From Ruminococcaceae bacterium UBA3818 (GTDB taxonomy: Bacteria; Bacillota; Clostridia; Oscillospirales; Ruminococcaceae), in contig DFDW01000006.1 in NCBI GenBank assembly GCA_002369315.1, positions 50,661 through 114,660 on the forward strand: 64,000 nucleotides of DNA. Direction: 5' to 3'. The position numbers were made by a program, and so were the translations under genes. This document shows positions 33,378-42,711 of the stretch, one piece after another (the stretch's first letter is position 1; every line of letters begins with the position of its first letter). Below the pieces are notes generated by a model, which was given only the letters and a program-made list of their open reading frames with translations, was not told the DNA's origin and did not search any database.

Positions 33378-35324
33378 ATGGGCGGTTTTTTATTGATTTT
33401 TCTGGTTTTGTTTCCAATGGCCGGCGCAGTCGCCGGGTACCTGACAGGGAGAAAAAGCAAATCCGCGCGGGACTGGCTGGTGCTGGGAGTTACGGTAATT
33501 GAATTGCTGGGAACGCTGCTGCTTTTGTACTTCCCGGGTTCGTCTGTCCGGCTGGACGGGATCTGCGGATTAGGGCTTCGCTTTGAAGCGGATGGATTCC
33601 GGATGGTCATGGCCCTGTTGACATCGGTGGTCTGGATGATGACGACTTTGCCGTCGAGATCTTATTTTGCCCACGCGCGCAACCGCAACCGGTATTACCT
33701 GTTTTTGTTGCTGGCGTTGGGGGCCACGATGGGGATTTTCCTGTCCGGAGATTTATATACGACCTTTATCTTTTTTGAAATGATGTCCTTTGCCTCTTAT
33801 GTCTGGGTGGTGCAGGAAGAAACACCGGAGGCAATCAAGGCCTCCCGCAGCTACCTGACCATCGGCGTTCTGGGCGGGCTGGTTACGCTGATGGGTGTAT
33901 TCCTTTTGTACCATCTGGTGGGCACCCTCGATTTTGATGCCCTGCGCAGCGCCTGTGCATCGGTGGAAGACCGCCGGCTTTTGTACGCGGCGGGCGGCTG
34001 CATTCTGTTCGGATTTGCGGCCAAAGCAGGCATGTTCCCGCTGCATTTCTGGATGCCCCGTTCTTATACGGCGGCTCCCGCGCCGGCTACGGCAATTTTG
34101 TCTGCCGTATTGAGTAAAGCGGGCATTTTCGGCGTTTTGATCGTATCCTGCGACGTGTTTTACCGGGATGCGGATTGGGGAATGCTGATTCTGATTTTAG
34201 GCGTTGTCACCATGCTGCTGGGTGCGATTTTGGGCCTTTTTTCAGTCAACCTCAAACGGACGCTGGCCTGTTCGTCCATGTCCCAGATCGGTTTTATTCT
34301 GGTTGGTGTGGGCATGCAGGGCCTGCTGGGGGCGCAAAACCAGCTGGCTGTGTACGGCACGGTACTGCATATGATCAACCACTCGCTGATCAAGCTGATT
34401 TTGTTCATTATTGCCGGAGTTATTTTTACCCAGACAGGTTCTCTGGAGCTCAATGAAATCCGCGGTTGGGGCAGAGGAAAACCGCTTTTGATGGTTTGCT
34501 TTTTGATGGCGGCGGTAGGCGTCGGCGGTATTCCGCTGTGGAGCGGCTACATCAGTAAAACGCTGCTGCATGAAAGCATTGTAGAATACATCGAAGTGTT
34601 GGCCGCGCAGGGCGGCGCCGGTTTCATGCGGACGGTGGAATGGCTGTTTTTGATTGCCGGCGGCATGACGCTTGCTTATATGACCAAACTGTTTGTCGCT
34701 GTGTTTATTGAGAAAAAGCCCGAAGCAGGGAAACCGGAAAAAAACGTTTATATGGATAAGCCGACCTCGGCGGTCCTGACGGTATGCGGCTTGACGCTGT
34801 TGCTGTTTGGCTTGCTTGCCCATGACACCATGGATAAAATTGCGGAGATATCCCTTTCTTTTCTGGGCGGAGAAGAATTGGAGCATGCGGTACGGTATTT
34901 CTCCTGGGCCAACCTGCAGGGCGCTTTGATCTCTCTTATCATAGGCACGGTGCTGTATTTTGGTGTGGTGCGGCTTTTGTTGATGAAAAAAGACGCGCAT
35001 GGCGTTCGGGTCTATGTGGATCGTTGGCCCAGCTGGGCGGATCTGGAGAAGCTTGTATACCGGCCTCTGCTGCAGGGACTGGCCTTTGTGGGCGCTTTCT
35101 GTTCCCGCACCGTTGCTTCGCTGGCGGATTGGATCATCGAGCTGGTCAATCGCCTGTTCTACAAAAAAGCGCCTCAAACGGTGGAACCAAAAACCAACGA
35201 GCAGTTTGGCGCTTATTCCGATAAGCCGGTACGTCGTGGTATCGTAGGAGAAACGCTGGCTTATGAACTGCTTTTATATGGCATCGGCGTGGTTGCCACA
35301 TTGTTGTATCTGCTGCTGCAATAA
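33378..35324 (+). CDS. NuoL/MrpA-N-like antiporter module 4 with C-terminal extension
   Basis: The longest module, 648 residues. The core has the TM5 Glu in FIFFEMMSFASYVWVV, the TM7 Lys in GFAAKAGMFPLHFWMPRSYTAAPAP and LKRTLACSSMSQIGFILVGVGMQG. The ~150-residue C-terminal extension adds at least two hydrophobic segments (LQGALISLIIGTVLYFGVVRLLLM and the last LLLYGIGVVATLLYLLL) separated by an amphipathic stretch, comparable in place to the lateral/anchor helices of NuoL or MrpA. Last gene of the operon; a strong terminator follows at 35353. Confidence 0.9.
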   Translation: MGGFLLIFLVLFPMAGAVAGYLTGRKSKSARDWLVLGVTVIELLGTLLLLYFPGSSVRLDGICGLGLRFEADGFRMVMALLTSVVWMMTTLPSRSYFAHARNRNRYYLFLLLALGATMGIFLSGDLYTTFIFFEMMSFASYVWVVQEETPEAIKASRSYLTIGVLGGLVTLMGVFLLYHLVGTLDFDALRSACASVEDRRLLYAAGGCILFGFAAKAGMFPLHFWMPRSYTAAPAPATAILSAVLSKAGIFGVLIVSCDVFYRDADWGMLILILGVVTMLLGAILGLFSVNLKRTLACSSMSQIGFILVGVGMQGLLGAQNQLAVYGTVLHMINHSLIKLILFIIAGVIFTQTGSLELNEIRGWGRGKPLLMVCFLMAAVGVGGIPLWSGYISKTLLHESIVEYIEVLAAQGGAGFMRTVEWLFLIAGGMTLAYMTKLFVAVFIEKKPEAGKPEKNVYMDKPTSAVLTVCGLTLLLFGLLAHDTMDKIAEISLSFLGGEELEHAVRYFSWANLQGALISLIIGTVLYFGVVRLLLMKKDAHGVRVYVDRWPSWADLEKLVYRPLLQGLAFVGAFCSRTVASLADWIIELVNRLFYKKAPQTVEPKTNEQFGAYSDKPVRRGIVGETLAYELLLYGIGVVATLLYLLLQ

Positions 35325-35352
35325 TCGCGGCGCGTTGCCCGGTATGGAGAGG

Positions 35353-35388
35353 AAAAGGCCGCATGGATGTTTGTCCATGCGGCCTTTT
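35353..35388 (+). terminator. Terminator of the Mrp operon
   Basis: AAAAGGCCGCATGGA pairs with TCCATGCGGCCTTTT around a short loop. Confidence 0.9.
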
Positions 35389-35547
35389 CAAAATTTTGGT
35401 CCGAATCGATAGGAGCTGGAGAGACCCCCTCCGGCTTTTTCCAATTGTTTTTCCGGATACAGCATCACACAAAACCCAAGAAAGAAAGCGTTGCCTTAGG
35501 CTTTTTTATGGTGTATGCTAAAGAAGACAGAAAAAGGGGGAAGCAGG

Positions 35548-36099
35548 TTGGAACAGGAAATTTGTGCGTTTACCGGACATCGTCCCGGGCATTTTCCCTT
35601 TGGCCATCAAGAAGAGCATCCGGATTGTGTCCACTTAAAAAATGCCATTGGAAAAACGATTGCGGTCCTGGCCGAGCGGGGTGTGACTACGTTTATCAGC
35701 GGGATGGCGCAGGGAGTGGATCTGTGGGCAGCGCGGGAAGTATTGCGGCAAAAAGAGGAAAATCCGGCGATCCGGCTGATCGCGGTGCAGCCTTGTACGG
35801 ATCAGGCGCGGAATTGGCCGATGGAGGCTCGAAAGGAATATGACGATATTTTGGCATGTTCTGATGAGCGGATCTGCCTGCACGACCGTTACACGCCTTA
35901 TTGCATGATGGAACGAAACCGCTGGATGGTGGACCATGCGGGGCTTCTGCTTGCTGTATACGACGGAAGCAAAAGCGGAGGGACTGCTGCCACCGTACAG
36001 TATGCGCAGACAAAAAAACGGGAGATTTGGTTTTTGGATCCGAATACACTGCAATTGGTTGCACTGACGCCGCCGGAAGAAGATCAGCTTTCGTTTTGA
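35548..36099 (+). CDS. SLOG-family protein (YpsA/DUF1273-like)
   Basis: A 183-residue Rossmann-like cytoplasmic protein of the SLOG superfamily. The N-terminus EICAFTGHRPGHFPFG and the later FISGMAQGVDLWAAREVL, MMERNRWMVDHAGLLLAVYDG and GGTAATVQYAQ segments are characteristic of the YpsA-like group, thought to bind nucleotides or nucleotide-derived ligands. I place the start at TTG 35548, 7 nt after AGGGGG; the upstream ATG at 35515 has no ribosome site. Single-gene unit between two terminators. Physiological role unknown. Confidence 0.88.
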   Translation: MEQEICAFTGHRPGHFPFGHQEEHPDCVHLKNAIGKTIAVLAERGVTTFISGMAQGVDLWAAREVLRQKEENPAIRLIAVQPCTDQARNWPMEARKEYDDILACSDERICLHDRYTPYCMMERNRWMVDHAGLLLAVYDGSKSGGTAATVQYAQTKKREIWFLDPNTLQLVALTPPEEDQLSF

Positions 36100-36117
36100 A
36101 GATGCAGGTATGATGAA

Positions 36118-36156
36118 AACCCCGGGAAAAGCAATAAGTGCTTTTCCCGGGGTTAT
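36118..36156. terminator. Bidirectional terminator
   Basis: AACCCCGGGAAAAGCA (36118-36133) pairs perfectly with TGCTTTTCCCGGGGTT (36139-36154). It is shared by the SLOG gene and the convergent Fe-S operon. Confidence 0.85.
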
Positions 36157-36185
36157 AATTTAAAGATTTTATCGGGAATTGCCGT

Positions 36186-37106
36186 TTAGCCCTGCAAAAA
36201 TCCCCGGATGATCCGCTCTTCGGCTTCTTCCTCGGTCAGGCCCAATGTGCGAAGCTTAATGATCTGCTCTCCGGCGATTTTGCCGATGGCCGCCTCATGA
36301 ATCAAGGAAGCGTCGATGTGTCCGGCGAACAGTTCCGGCGCCGCGTTGACTTTGCCGGAACCGACCAGGATCGCGTCACATTCGGAATGGCCGGTACACC
36401 GGTTATTGCCCAGAATACGGGAGTGGTACTTCTGATGGGAATTTCCTTTGGCAACCGATCGGGATATCAGGTCTACCGATGCGTCAGCTCCGTCGATCGA
36501 GACTGAAAAATCGGTTTTGGCGGTCTGTTCCCCTTCGGTGAGGATGCTCTCGTGGATGATCAGCCGCGCTCGGTCCGCCAGCTGCGCGGTGGTTTTGCGG
36601 TCGGTGCGGTCCACGCCGCCAATCTGTACGGTGTCCATTTCCAGTACCGCATCCTCCGCGAGATAGATGTCGCTGACCGGGTCGATGCGGCGGCTCCCCG
36701 TTCCGGTACCGGTGCCGACATGTTTTTCCTGATAAAGCACATGAGCGCCTTTTTCCACAAAAAAGCGGTGGATGCCGTTGTGGCGGGCTTCCTCCTCACC
36801 GTCGGAATGGACGCCGCAGCCGGCTACGATGGTGACATCGGCCCCCTCACCCACGTAGAAATCATTGTAAACCAGATCGTTGACATCGCTGTGGGTCACG
36901 CAGGCGGGAATATAGACGGTTTCCTTTTGCGTCCCGGGCAAAATGCGGATGACAAGGCCCGGCGCGCCCTCTTTGTTTTCGATTCGGATATGCTCGGAAG
37001 ATTGCCTCCCGGCGCAGGCGCCGTCTTCCCGAATGTTGTAAGCGCCGTCGAATACGCCTTTCCAGTCAGAAACAAGACCCAGCAGGGTTTGTGTAATCTT
37101 ATTCAT
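36186..37106 (-). CDS. SufB/SufD-like Fe-S assembly protein (short form)
   Basis: Scaffold component of an Fe-S cluster assembly complex with the ATPase upstream. It has 306 residues, much shorter than SufB (~470). The beta-helix core is recognisable: GADVTIVAGCGVHSDG, EKGAHVLYQEKHVG, SRSVAKGNSHQKYHSRILGNNRCTGHSECDAILVG and the C-terminal EAAIGKIAGEQIIKLRTLGLTEEEAEERIIRGFL. The conserved SufB-like HIDASLIHEAAIG block is present. The ATG at 37106 overlaps the end of the ATPase gene by 8 bp and has AGGAGG. With no sufS, sufU or sufD next to it, the pair looks like the minimal two-gene (SmsCB-type) system. Confidence 0.87.
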   Translation of the reverse strand: MNKITQTLLGLVSDWKGVFDGAYNIREDGACAGRQSSEHIRIENKEGAPGLVIRILPGTQKETVYIPACVTHSDVNDLVYNDFYVGEGADVTIVAGCGVHSDGEEEARHNGIHRFFVEKGAHVLYQEKHVGTGTGTGSRRIDPVSDIYLAEDAVLEMDTVQIGGVDRTDRKTTAQLADRARLIIHESILTEGEQTAKTDFSVSIDGADASVDLISRSVAKGNSHQKYHSRILGNNRCTGHSECDAILVGSGKVNAAPELFAGHIDASLIHEAAIGKIAGEQIIKLRTLGLTEEEAEERIIRGFLQG

Positions 37107-37830
37107 ACATTGGACCTCCTTCCAGCGGGCAGCGTCTCGCTTTTTCCTCTCCCAGCAGCGTGGGGAGAATCGTTTCCCGCGGGCCGGCGGACCGGACTTC
37201 CCCGTCGGCGATGACAATGATCTCATCGGCGATTTGCAAAATGCGCTCCTGGTGGGAGATGATCAAAGCGGAACTGCGCTTTCTGGTTTTGATGCGCTGG
37301 AAAACATCGATCAGACCGGAAAAACTCCAGAGGTCGATCCCTGCCTCCGGTTCGTCGAAAATCAAAAGTCCGGCGTCTTTCCGAGCCAGAACAGTGGCGA
37401 TTTCAATGCGCTTGCTCTCGCCGCCGGAGAGACTGGCGTCCACCTGGCGGCCGGTGTAATCCTGGGCGCAAAGGCCGACCTGACCCAAAATCGCGCACAG
37501 TTCCTGCTCCGAAAGGCTGCCGCCTGCCGACAGCTCCAAAAGATCACGCACCGAGAGGCCCTTAAATCGAACCGGCTGCTGAAATGCGTAGGCGACGCCC
37601 TTTTTGGCACGCTGTGTGATATCCAGTCCGGTAATATCTTCTCCATCCAGTAAAATGCGTCCGGAAACCGGCTTTTCCAGACCGGCGATCAGCTTGGCAA
37701 GCGAGGTTTTTCCGCCGCCGTTGGGGCCGGTAACAACGGCTAGTTTACCGTCGGGAACGGTCAGCGTAATATCTTTTAAAATTGGCTCACCATCCGGCAG
37801 ATTCCAAGCGAGATGCTCCAGTGCAAGCAT
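37099..37830 (-). CDS. sufC: SufC-like Fe-S assembly ATPase
   Basis: A soluble ABC ATPase of 243 residues that energises Fe-S cluster assembly. Walker A is GPNGGGKTS (Gly where many have Ser), Q-loop AYAFQQPVRFKGLS, signature LSGGESKRIEIA, Walker B LLIFDEPEAGID and switch His in IISHQE. The SufC-type DEPEAGIDLWS stretch distinguishes it from transporters, and there is no permease nearby. Start at ATG 37830, 9 nt after AAAGGAG. First gene of the two-gene operon; the SufB/D-like gene begins within its last codons. Confidence 0.9.
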   Translation of the reverse strand: MLALEHLAWNLPDGEPILKDITLTVPDGKLAVVTGPNGGGKTSLAKLIAGLEKPVSGRILLDGEDITGLDITQRAKKGVAYAFQQPVRFKGLSVRDLLELSAGGSLSEQELCAILGQVGLCAQDYTGRQVDASLSGGESKRIEIATVLARKDAGLLIFDEPEAGIDLWSFSGLIDVFQRIKTRKRSSALIISHQERILQIADEIIVIADGEVRSAGPRETILPTLLGEEKARRCPLEGGPMYE

Positions 37831-38059
37831 GTGGTTTGTCTCCTTTTTCCTTTTCTTTCGAGCGGGTGTTTCTTTGGCGAAGACCGCGGAAAGCCGCTTT
37901 TCGTTTTGCCTCAAAATCTCCTAGCCATATACTATGATATAGCGCCCCCTTTGTCAAGGCGCCGACAGCGTTTCGGCAGCAAACCGGGAAAGCGCATAGA
38001 ACCGCGACGGTTTTTTCGTATATTTTGGGCAGGAAGACAGAAAAGATGCAAAATTTTTA

Positions 38060-38101
38060 CGAAAAACAGCCTGCAGGATGAAATCCCGCCGGCTGTTTTT
38101 T
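38060..38101 (-). terminator. Terminator of the RND exporter operon
   Basis: AAAACAGCC pairs with GGCTGTTTT around an inner TGCAGGAT/ATCCCGCC stretch. It lies just past the exporter stop codon. Confidence 0.65.
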
Positions 38102-38114
38102 CTCAGGGGGCAGT

Positions 38115-41100
38115 CTATTCTTCAATCAGCTGTAATTCCTCTTCCGATACCGTTTTGATTTCTTTTTTGTTCATGATGTCATACATGGCCGGAACAACAA
38201 ACAGCGTCATCAGTGTCGCGTACAAAAGGCCGCCGATGCAGACGATAGCCACCGGCTGCATCATCTGCGCGCCGGTTCCCATTCCCAAAGCCATAGTGGA
38301 CAGGCCAAGGACTGTGGTCAGGGTAGTCATCAAAATCGGGCGCAGACGGGTGGAACCCGCTTCCGCCAGCGCGTCGCGTTTGGAAACGCCCTGGGCGCGC
38401 AGCTGATTGACATAGTCGATCAGTACAATACCGTTGTTCACGATAATGCCGGCCAGCATCACGAATCCGATCATAGAGATGACGCTGACCTCCATGCCGC
38501 AGAATATCAGGCCCAACAAACCGCCGGTAAAGGCCAGCGGGATGGTGAACAGCACGATGAAAGGCGATTTCAGCGACTGGAATTGGGCGACCATAATCAG
38601 ATAGATAAAGGCCACTGCCATCAAAAGCATTTTCAACAGTTCCGTAATAGATTCCATAATGGTTTCGTTTTCACCGGCAAATTCAATGGAAAAACCGGAT
38701 GGGAGCGAATAATCAGCCAACGCCTTTTGAGCGTCCGCGGAAACCAGGCTGACGTTATAGCCATCTCGAAGGGAAGCGGAAATCGTCAGGTAGCGGCGCT
38801 GGGCGTTCCGCCGGATGGAACTCAGGGACTGCGTGTCGGTAAAAGAGGCAATGTCCTTTAGCAGGACCTGTTTTTCTTCCCCTTCGCTATCCTTTACCGC
38901 AAACGCGTAGTTTTCGATTTCGTCCCGGCTGGTTTTTGCTGCCGAGCCGTCTATAATGACGACACTAATATCGCTGTTATCCAGGTTCAGGGTAGTGGAG
39001 GTTGTTTCGCTTTTCATAGCGGAGGCAATCTGCGTATATACCTGCGCAACCGTCAGGCCGTGTTCCATTGCCTTTTGTTTATCAACGGTGATGCGGAGTT
39101 CGGGCGTAGCGTCGCCGATACCGTCGTCCACCTCGGCGATCCCATCCACCTTTGATAGAATCGAGGCAATATCGCGGGCAGAAGACTGCAGCTGATCCAG
39201 ATCATCTCCGTAAAGATTCACGCTCACCCCGGAACCGCTCATAGCGGTCATCATGGTGCTCATGTCGGAAGAACCGGATACGGTAATTTCCCCCTCCAGG
39301 CCTTCGCAAGCGTCCTTGATTTGCCCGGCGAGTTTTTGGATAGAAACAGAGGTATCGTCTTCCAGCAGAATATACATGCTGACGCTGGTTACGTCTTCGG
39401 TTGATCCTCCCAGGCCCAGCATGCTGCTTGTGCCGCCGGAAAGCATGGCGCCGACCGTTTTTACGCCCTCCATCTCACTGATCCGGTCAATAATTTCGTC
39501 AGAGACCCGGGCCGTTTGCTCCAGCGTGGCGTCTTCCGGCATTTGCAGCTCCAGGCTGATCTGGGCGCTGTCCATGTTGGGCATGAAAGAAAATCCCCGG
39601 CTCATGGCCCAGACGAAGCTGACCGCCAGCAAAGCCAGCGAACCGGACAGGACGACCCATTTTTTCCCAAGTGTCCACCGCAGGGCTTTTTCGTATCCTT
39701 TTTGAAGCTTATCGAACCATTTATGCTCTTTCGGATTGTTTTTTCGCAGGGTCCGCTGCGCCACAGCGGGAATCACTGTCAGTGATACAATCAGGCTGGC
39801 CAGCAAAGAGTAGGCGATGGTAAGCGCCATATCAGTAAACAGCTGACGGGTAATGCCTTCGACAAAAACGATAGGAAGAAACACGCAGACGGTGGTCAGG
39901 GTGGAGGAAGTGACCGCCGCAGCTACCTGCGACGCACCGGATACCGCCGCCTGGGTGGCAGAGTAGCCCTTTCCCCGCAGCCGGTAGATGTTTTCGATTA
40001 CCACAACCGAGTTGTCCACCAGCATGCCAACGCCGACCGCAAGGCCCGACAGGGAGATCATGTTCAGCGTAACACCGGAGAAATACATCAGCACAATGGC
40101 GAAGATGACGCTGACCGGAATGGAAATGGCGATGATGAAAGTAGGTTTGATGTCTTTTAAGAAGAAAAACAGGATGATGACAGCCAGCATGGCGCCCAAA
40201 GCCAGGTTTTCCAATACAGAATTGACGATCATATGAATGTAGTCGCCTTGGCTCATCAAAGAAGTGAAGTGGAGCCCCTCGTATTTGTCTGCGAGCTGGT
40301 CAAAGCGCTTTTGCAGATTTTCGGTTACTTCGGCGGTGGCGTAGTTGGATTGTTTGCTGAAAGAAAGGATGATGCCATCGTTTTTCCCCATTTTCGCATA
40401 GGTTTCAGCGGCATTGTCCGAAAGAAAGATATCCGCCACATCCCGCAGGTAAACGGGATCCATTCCCTCAATTCCGGGATCGAACAGGAGCAGATTCTGC
40501 ATTTCCTCCAAACCGGAGATCTTGTCGCCCACCCGTACCAGGTAATCCACGCCGTTTTCGGTTATGTATCCGGCAGGCATTGAGAAATTCTGGGCAGTCA
40601 GAATCTGGGAGACCATGTTCATCGTCAGCGTGTCGCCCACATCGGTATTCTCCGCCTCAGCGCGGGCGTCATCCAGCTGCTGCTGGGCAGAGTCCAAAGA
40701 AGTCTCGCCCACCAGAATCTTGACCAGCGCGTTATAAATCTCCCATTCCGCGCCGGCCTTTTTTTCGTTCATCTGGCCAACCGCTTCTTCCAGGGAAATC
40801 TTGCCCTGCGCCAGTTCATCCTGGGTATCTTCCAGATATTCGATGGTGTCCTCTATCTCGGAGATGCTTTTATCCAGCGCTGCGGCCGCAGTGCGCACAG
40901 ATTGGCGGTCCAGTCCCATCTCTTCCAAGGCGGCGTCGATTTGCTCCAGCGCGATTTTTACCTGATGATATTCCAAGCTGGAGGTGATTTGGGCGATGGC
41001 CGCGTTTTTTTCTTCCTGGGTCAGGTCGTCCCGAGCCTCAATCGCTGCGATCTGTGCGTCAAAAGCGGCCTCCGCCGCCTCCAGTTGGTCCAAAGCGGCA

Positions 41101-41954
41101 ATGAGCTGGTCCATTTCCTGTTTCTGTTTTTTTAGTTCGGGCAACTGCTCATCCGCTTGTTCCAACGCCATAGAGATGGCCATATCGGCGGTGTCCAGCT
41201 GCGCTTTGCCGGAATAGATTTCGCTTTCCGCCTTGCCCATTTCCTCCCGCAGCGTTTCGTGGCCGCTTTGCAGCTGCTGCTTTCCGTTTTCCAGTTCTGA
41301 TTTTGCGTCAGCCAATTCCGCGTCGGCTTTATCAAATTTATCTCCCAGCGCGGCCTGCATTTTTTCATTGACCGCATCGATCTTTTCCTGGGAAAGCAGG
41401 ACGTTTATCTGCTTTTCAACCATGCCGCTGGTCGAAATGCTGGCAACGCCGGATACCCCTTCCAGCTTGTTCATTAACGTATCGTTCAAAAAGCTGGTCA
41501 GTTCGATGGTATCCGCTCCGTCCAAATCGACAGCTGCGACCATGACCGGGAGAATATTCGGGTTGATTTTCATCAGATAGGGGGTTCCTATCGTTTCGGG
41601 CCAAGCTCCTTCTATCATGGAAATTTTTTCCCGGATATCAACGGAAATGGCATCCATGTTGGCGTTATCGTTAAATTCCAAAAAAATCATAGAATAGTTT
41701 TCGCCGGATTGAGAAGTAACCGTATTGATATTTTCCAATGTTGCCATAGACTGTTCCAATGGCTTGGTGACAACAGACTCAACCTCTTCGGGGGAAGCGC
41801 CGGGATAGGTGGTCATCAGCACCGCCATAGGGAAGTCCATGTTTGGCAGAAGATCAGGTGTCATGCTGGTAAAAGATACAACCCCTAAAATCAAAACCAG
41901 AACGACCGCCACAAAAACGGTCATTGGCTTTTTGACACTGAATTTGGCTAGCAT
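38115..41954 (-). CDS. RND-family efflux transporter with coiled-coil insertion
   Basis: A proton-driven exporter of the HAE1/AcrB-like superfamily, 1279 residues, longer than the usual ~1030. The N-terminus LAKFSVKKPMTVFVAVVLVLILG and later GVGMLVDNSVVVIENIYR and GIIVNNGIVLIDYVNQLR segments (the latter two with TM4/TM10-type acidic/polar residues) are typical. Between about residues 195 and 440 the porter domain carries a ~240-residue Ala/Glu/Gln-rich coiled coil (LADAKSELENGKQQLQSG and following heptads) not found in AcrB. No membrane-fusion protein gene is adjacent. ATG behind AGGAGG at 41954; overlaps the upstream TetR gene by 7 bp. Confidence 0.92.
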   Translation of the reverse strand: MLAKFSVKKPMTVFVAVVLVLILGVVSFTSMTPDLLPNMDFPMAVLMTTYPGASPEEVESVVTKPLEQSMATLENINTVTSQSGENYSMIFLEFNDNANMDAISVDIREKISMIEGAWPETIGTPYLMKINPNILPVMVAAVDLDGADTIELTSFLNDTLMNKLEGVSGVASISTSGMVEKQINVLLSQEKIDAVNEKMQAALGDKFDKADAELADAKSELENGKQQLQSGHETLREEMGKAESEIYSGKAQLDTADMAISMALEQADEQLPELKKQKQEMDQLIAALDQLEAAEAAFDAQIAAIEARDDLTQEEKNAAIAQITSSLEYHQVKIALEQIDAALEEMGLDRQSVRTAAAALDKSISEIEDTIEYLEDTQDELAQGKISLEEAVGQMNEKKAGAEWEIYNALVKILVGETSLDSAQQQLDDARAEAENTDVGDTLTMNMVSQILTAQNFSMPAGYITENGVDYLVRVGDKISGLEEMQNLLLFDPGIEGMDPVYLRDVADIFLSDNAAETYAKMGKNDGIILSFSKQSNYATAEVTENLQKRFDQLADKYEGLHFTSLMSQGDYIHMIVNSVLENLALGAMLAVIILFFFLKDIKPTFIIAISIPVSVIFAIVLMYFSGVTLNMISLSGLAVGVGMLVDNSVVVIENIYRLRGKGYSATQAAVSGASQVAAAVTSSTLTTVCVFLPIVFVEGITRQLFTDMALTIAYSLLASLIVSLTVIPAVAQRTLRKNNPKEHKWFDKLQKGYEKALRWTLGKKWVVLSGSLALLAVSFVWAMSRGFSFMPNMDSAQISLELQMPEDATLEQTARVSDEIIDRISEMEGVKTVGAMLSGGTSSMLGLGGSTEDVTSVSMYILLEDDTSVSIQKLAGQIKDACEGLEGEITVSGSSDMSTMMTAMSGSGVSVNLYGDDLDQLQSSARDIASILSKVDGIAEVDDGIGDATPELRITVDKQKAMEHGLTVAQVYTQIASAMKSETTSTTLNLDNSDISVVIIDGSAAKTSRDEIENYAFAVKDSEGEEKQVLLKDIASFTDTQSLSSIRRNAQRRYLTISASLRDGYNVSLVSADAQKALADYSLPSGFSIEFAGENETIMESITELLKMLLMAVAFIYLIMVAQFQSLKSPFIVLFTIPLAFTGGLLGLIFCGMEVSVISMIGFVMLAGIIVNNGIVLIDYVNQLRAQGVSKRDALAEAGSTRLRPILMTTLTTVLGLSTMALGMGTGAQMMQPVAIVCIGGLLYATLMTLFVVPAMYDIMNKKEIKTVSEEELQLIEE

Positions 41955-42574
41955 GCGGATTCCTCCTGTTTCGGGTCCATCCCGCGCCGTAGGATAGCGA
42001 TTTTATTTTGAAAACTTGCGGCGATTTCTGCTTTTCGCTCCGGTTCGGCAAACAGCTCCACCACGGACGATTTCAGCAGGCTGATTAAAATATCGGCACA
42101 GTCGAATGCGTCCTCTTTTTTCCGAAGATCCCACAAAGAAAGATCAAGATGTGTGATAAGTCTGTCGAGTTTTTCCTGACATGGCAGAAGTGGAAAGCGG
42201 GCGGCGCCGTCTTCTCTGATTTTCATGCCGCTGAGCAGATTGCGGTACAGCAAGCACAGATCGGTTTGACTGGAAACGCGGCAGAGAAGAGCGAAAATAT
42301 CCTGAACCAGCGCGAAAGGGTTTCCGTTGTGACGGATAAGGCTGTCTTTCACGATTTCCTCCATTTTTTGTATCATATCACCCAGAATCATCCGGATCAT
42401 ATCGTCTTTATCAGAGAAATATTGATAAAAGCTTCCCCGTGGAATTTCCGCTTTTTGAATGATTTGGTTGATGGAAATCTCTTCATATGGAACACGAAGA
42501 AGCTCTTGGCGGATGGCGTCTGTCAGCTTTTTTCGTTTGGCTTCCGGAAGATGATAAAAAGTACTGGTCGGCAT
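41948..42574 (-). CDS. TetR-family transcriptional regulator
   Basis: A 208-residue repressor. The N-terminal DNA-binding domain shows KLTDAIRQELLRVPYEEISINQIIQKAEIPRGSFYQYFSDKDDMIRMIL, the classic TetR helix-turn-helix. The C-terminal helical domain probably senses a ligand. Start at ATG 42574, 6 nt after AAAGGAG. Gene order and a 7-bp overlap with the RND exporter indicate local control of the exporter and itself. TGACA-CCC-TGTCA between promoter and gene is a possible operator. Confidence 0.92.
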   Translation of the reverse strand: MPTSTFYHLPEAKRKKLTDAIRQELLRVPYEEISINQIIQKAEIPRGSFYQYFSDKDDMIRMILGDMIQKMEEIVKDSLIRHNGNPFALVQDIFALLCRVSSQTDLCLLYRNLLSGMKIREDGAARFPLLPCQEKLDRLITHLDLSLWDLRKKEDAFDCADILISLLKSSVVELFAEPERKAEIAASFQNKIAILRRGMDPKQEESAC

Positions 42575-42588
42575 AAAAATCTCCTTTT

Positions 42589-42645
42589 GTGACAGGGTGT
42601 CATAAAAACAGTTTTTATTATATCGAAAGGGGAAAGGGAACACAA
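42589..42645 (-). promoter_or_regulatory. Promoter and possible operator of the tetR-RND operon
   Basis: On the minus strand TTGTGT (42640-42645), 17-bp spacer, TATAAT (42617-42622). Downstream lies TGACA-CCC-TGTCA at about 42589-42601. Confidence 0.6.
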
Positions 42646-42711
42646 TGAACATTTTGTAAATAGAAAGAGAAAATTTTGCTGTTAAAAAAGAAGTACCCCA
42701 AAAGGTGTACA

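Noticed and set aside
26222..35324. Membrane-bound hydrogenase or complex I operon
   Set aside because: Only antiporter-type membrane subunits are present. No large or small hydrogenase subunit, NuoB/C/D/I-like or other Fe-S redox gene is found before the terminator.
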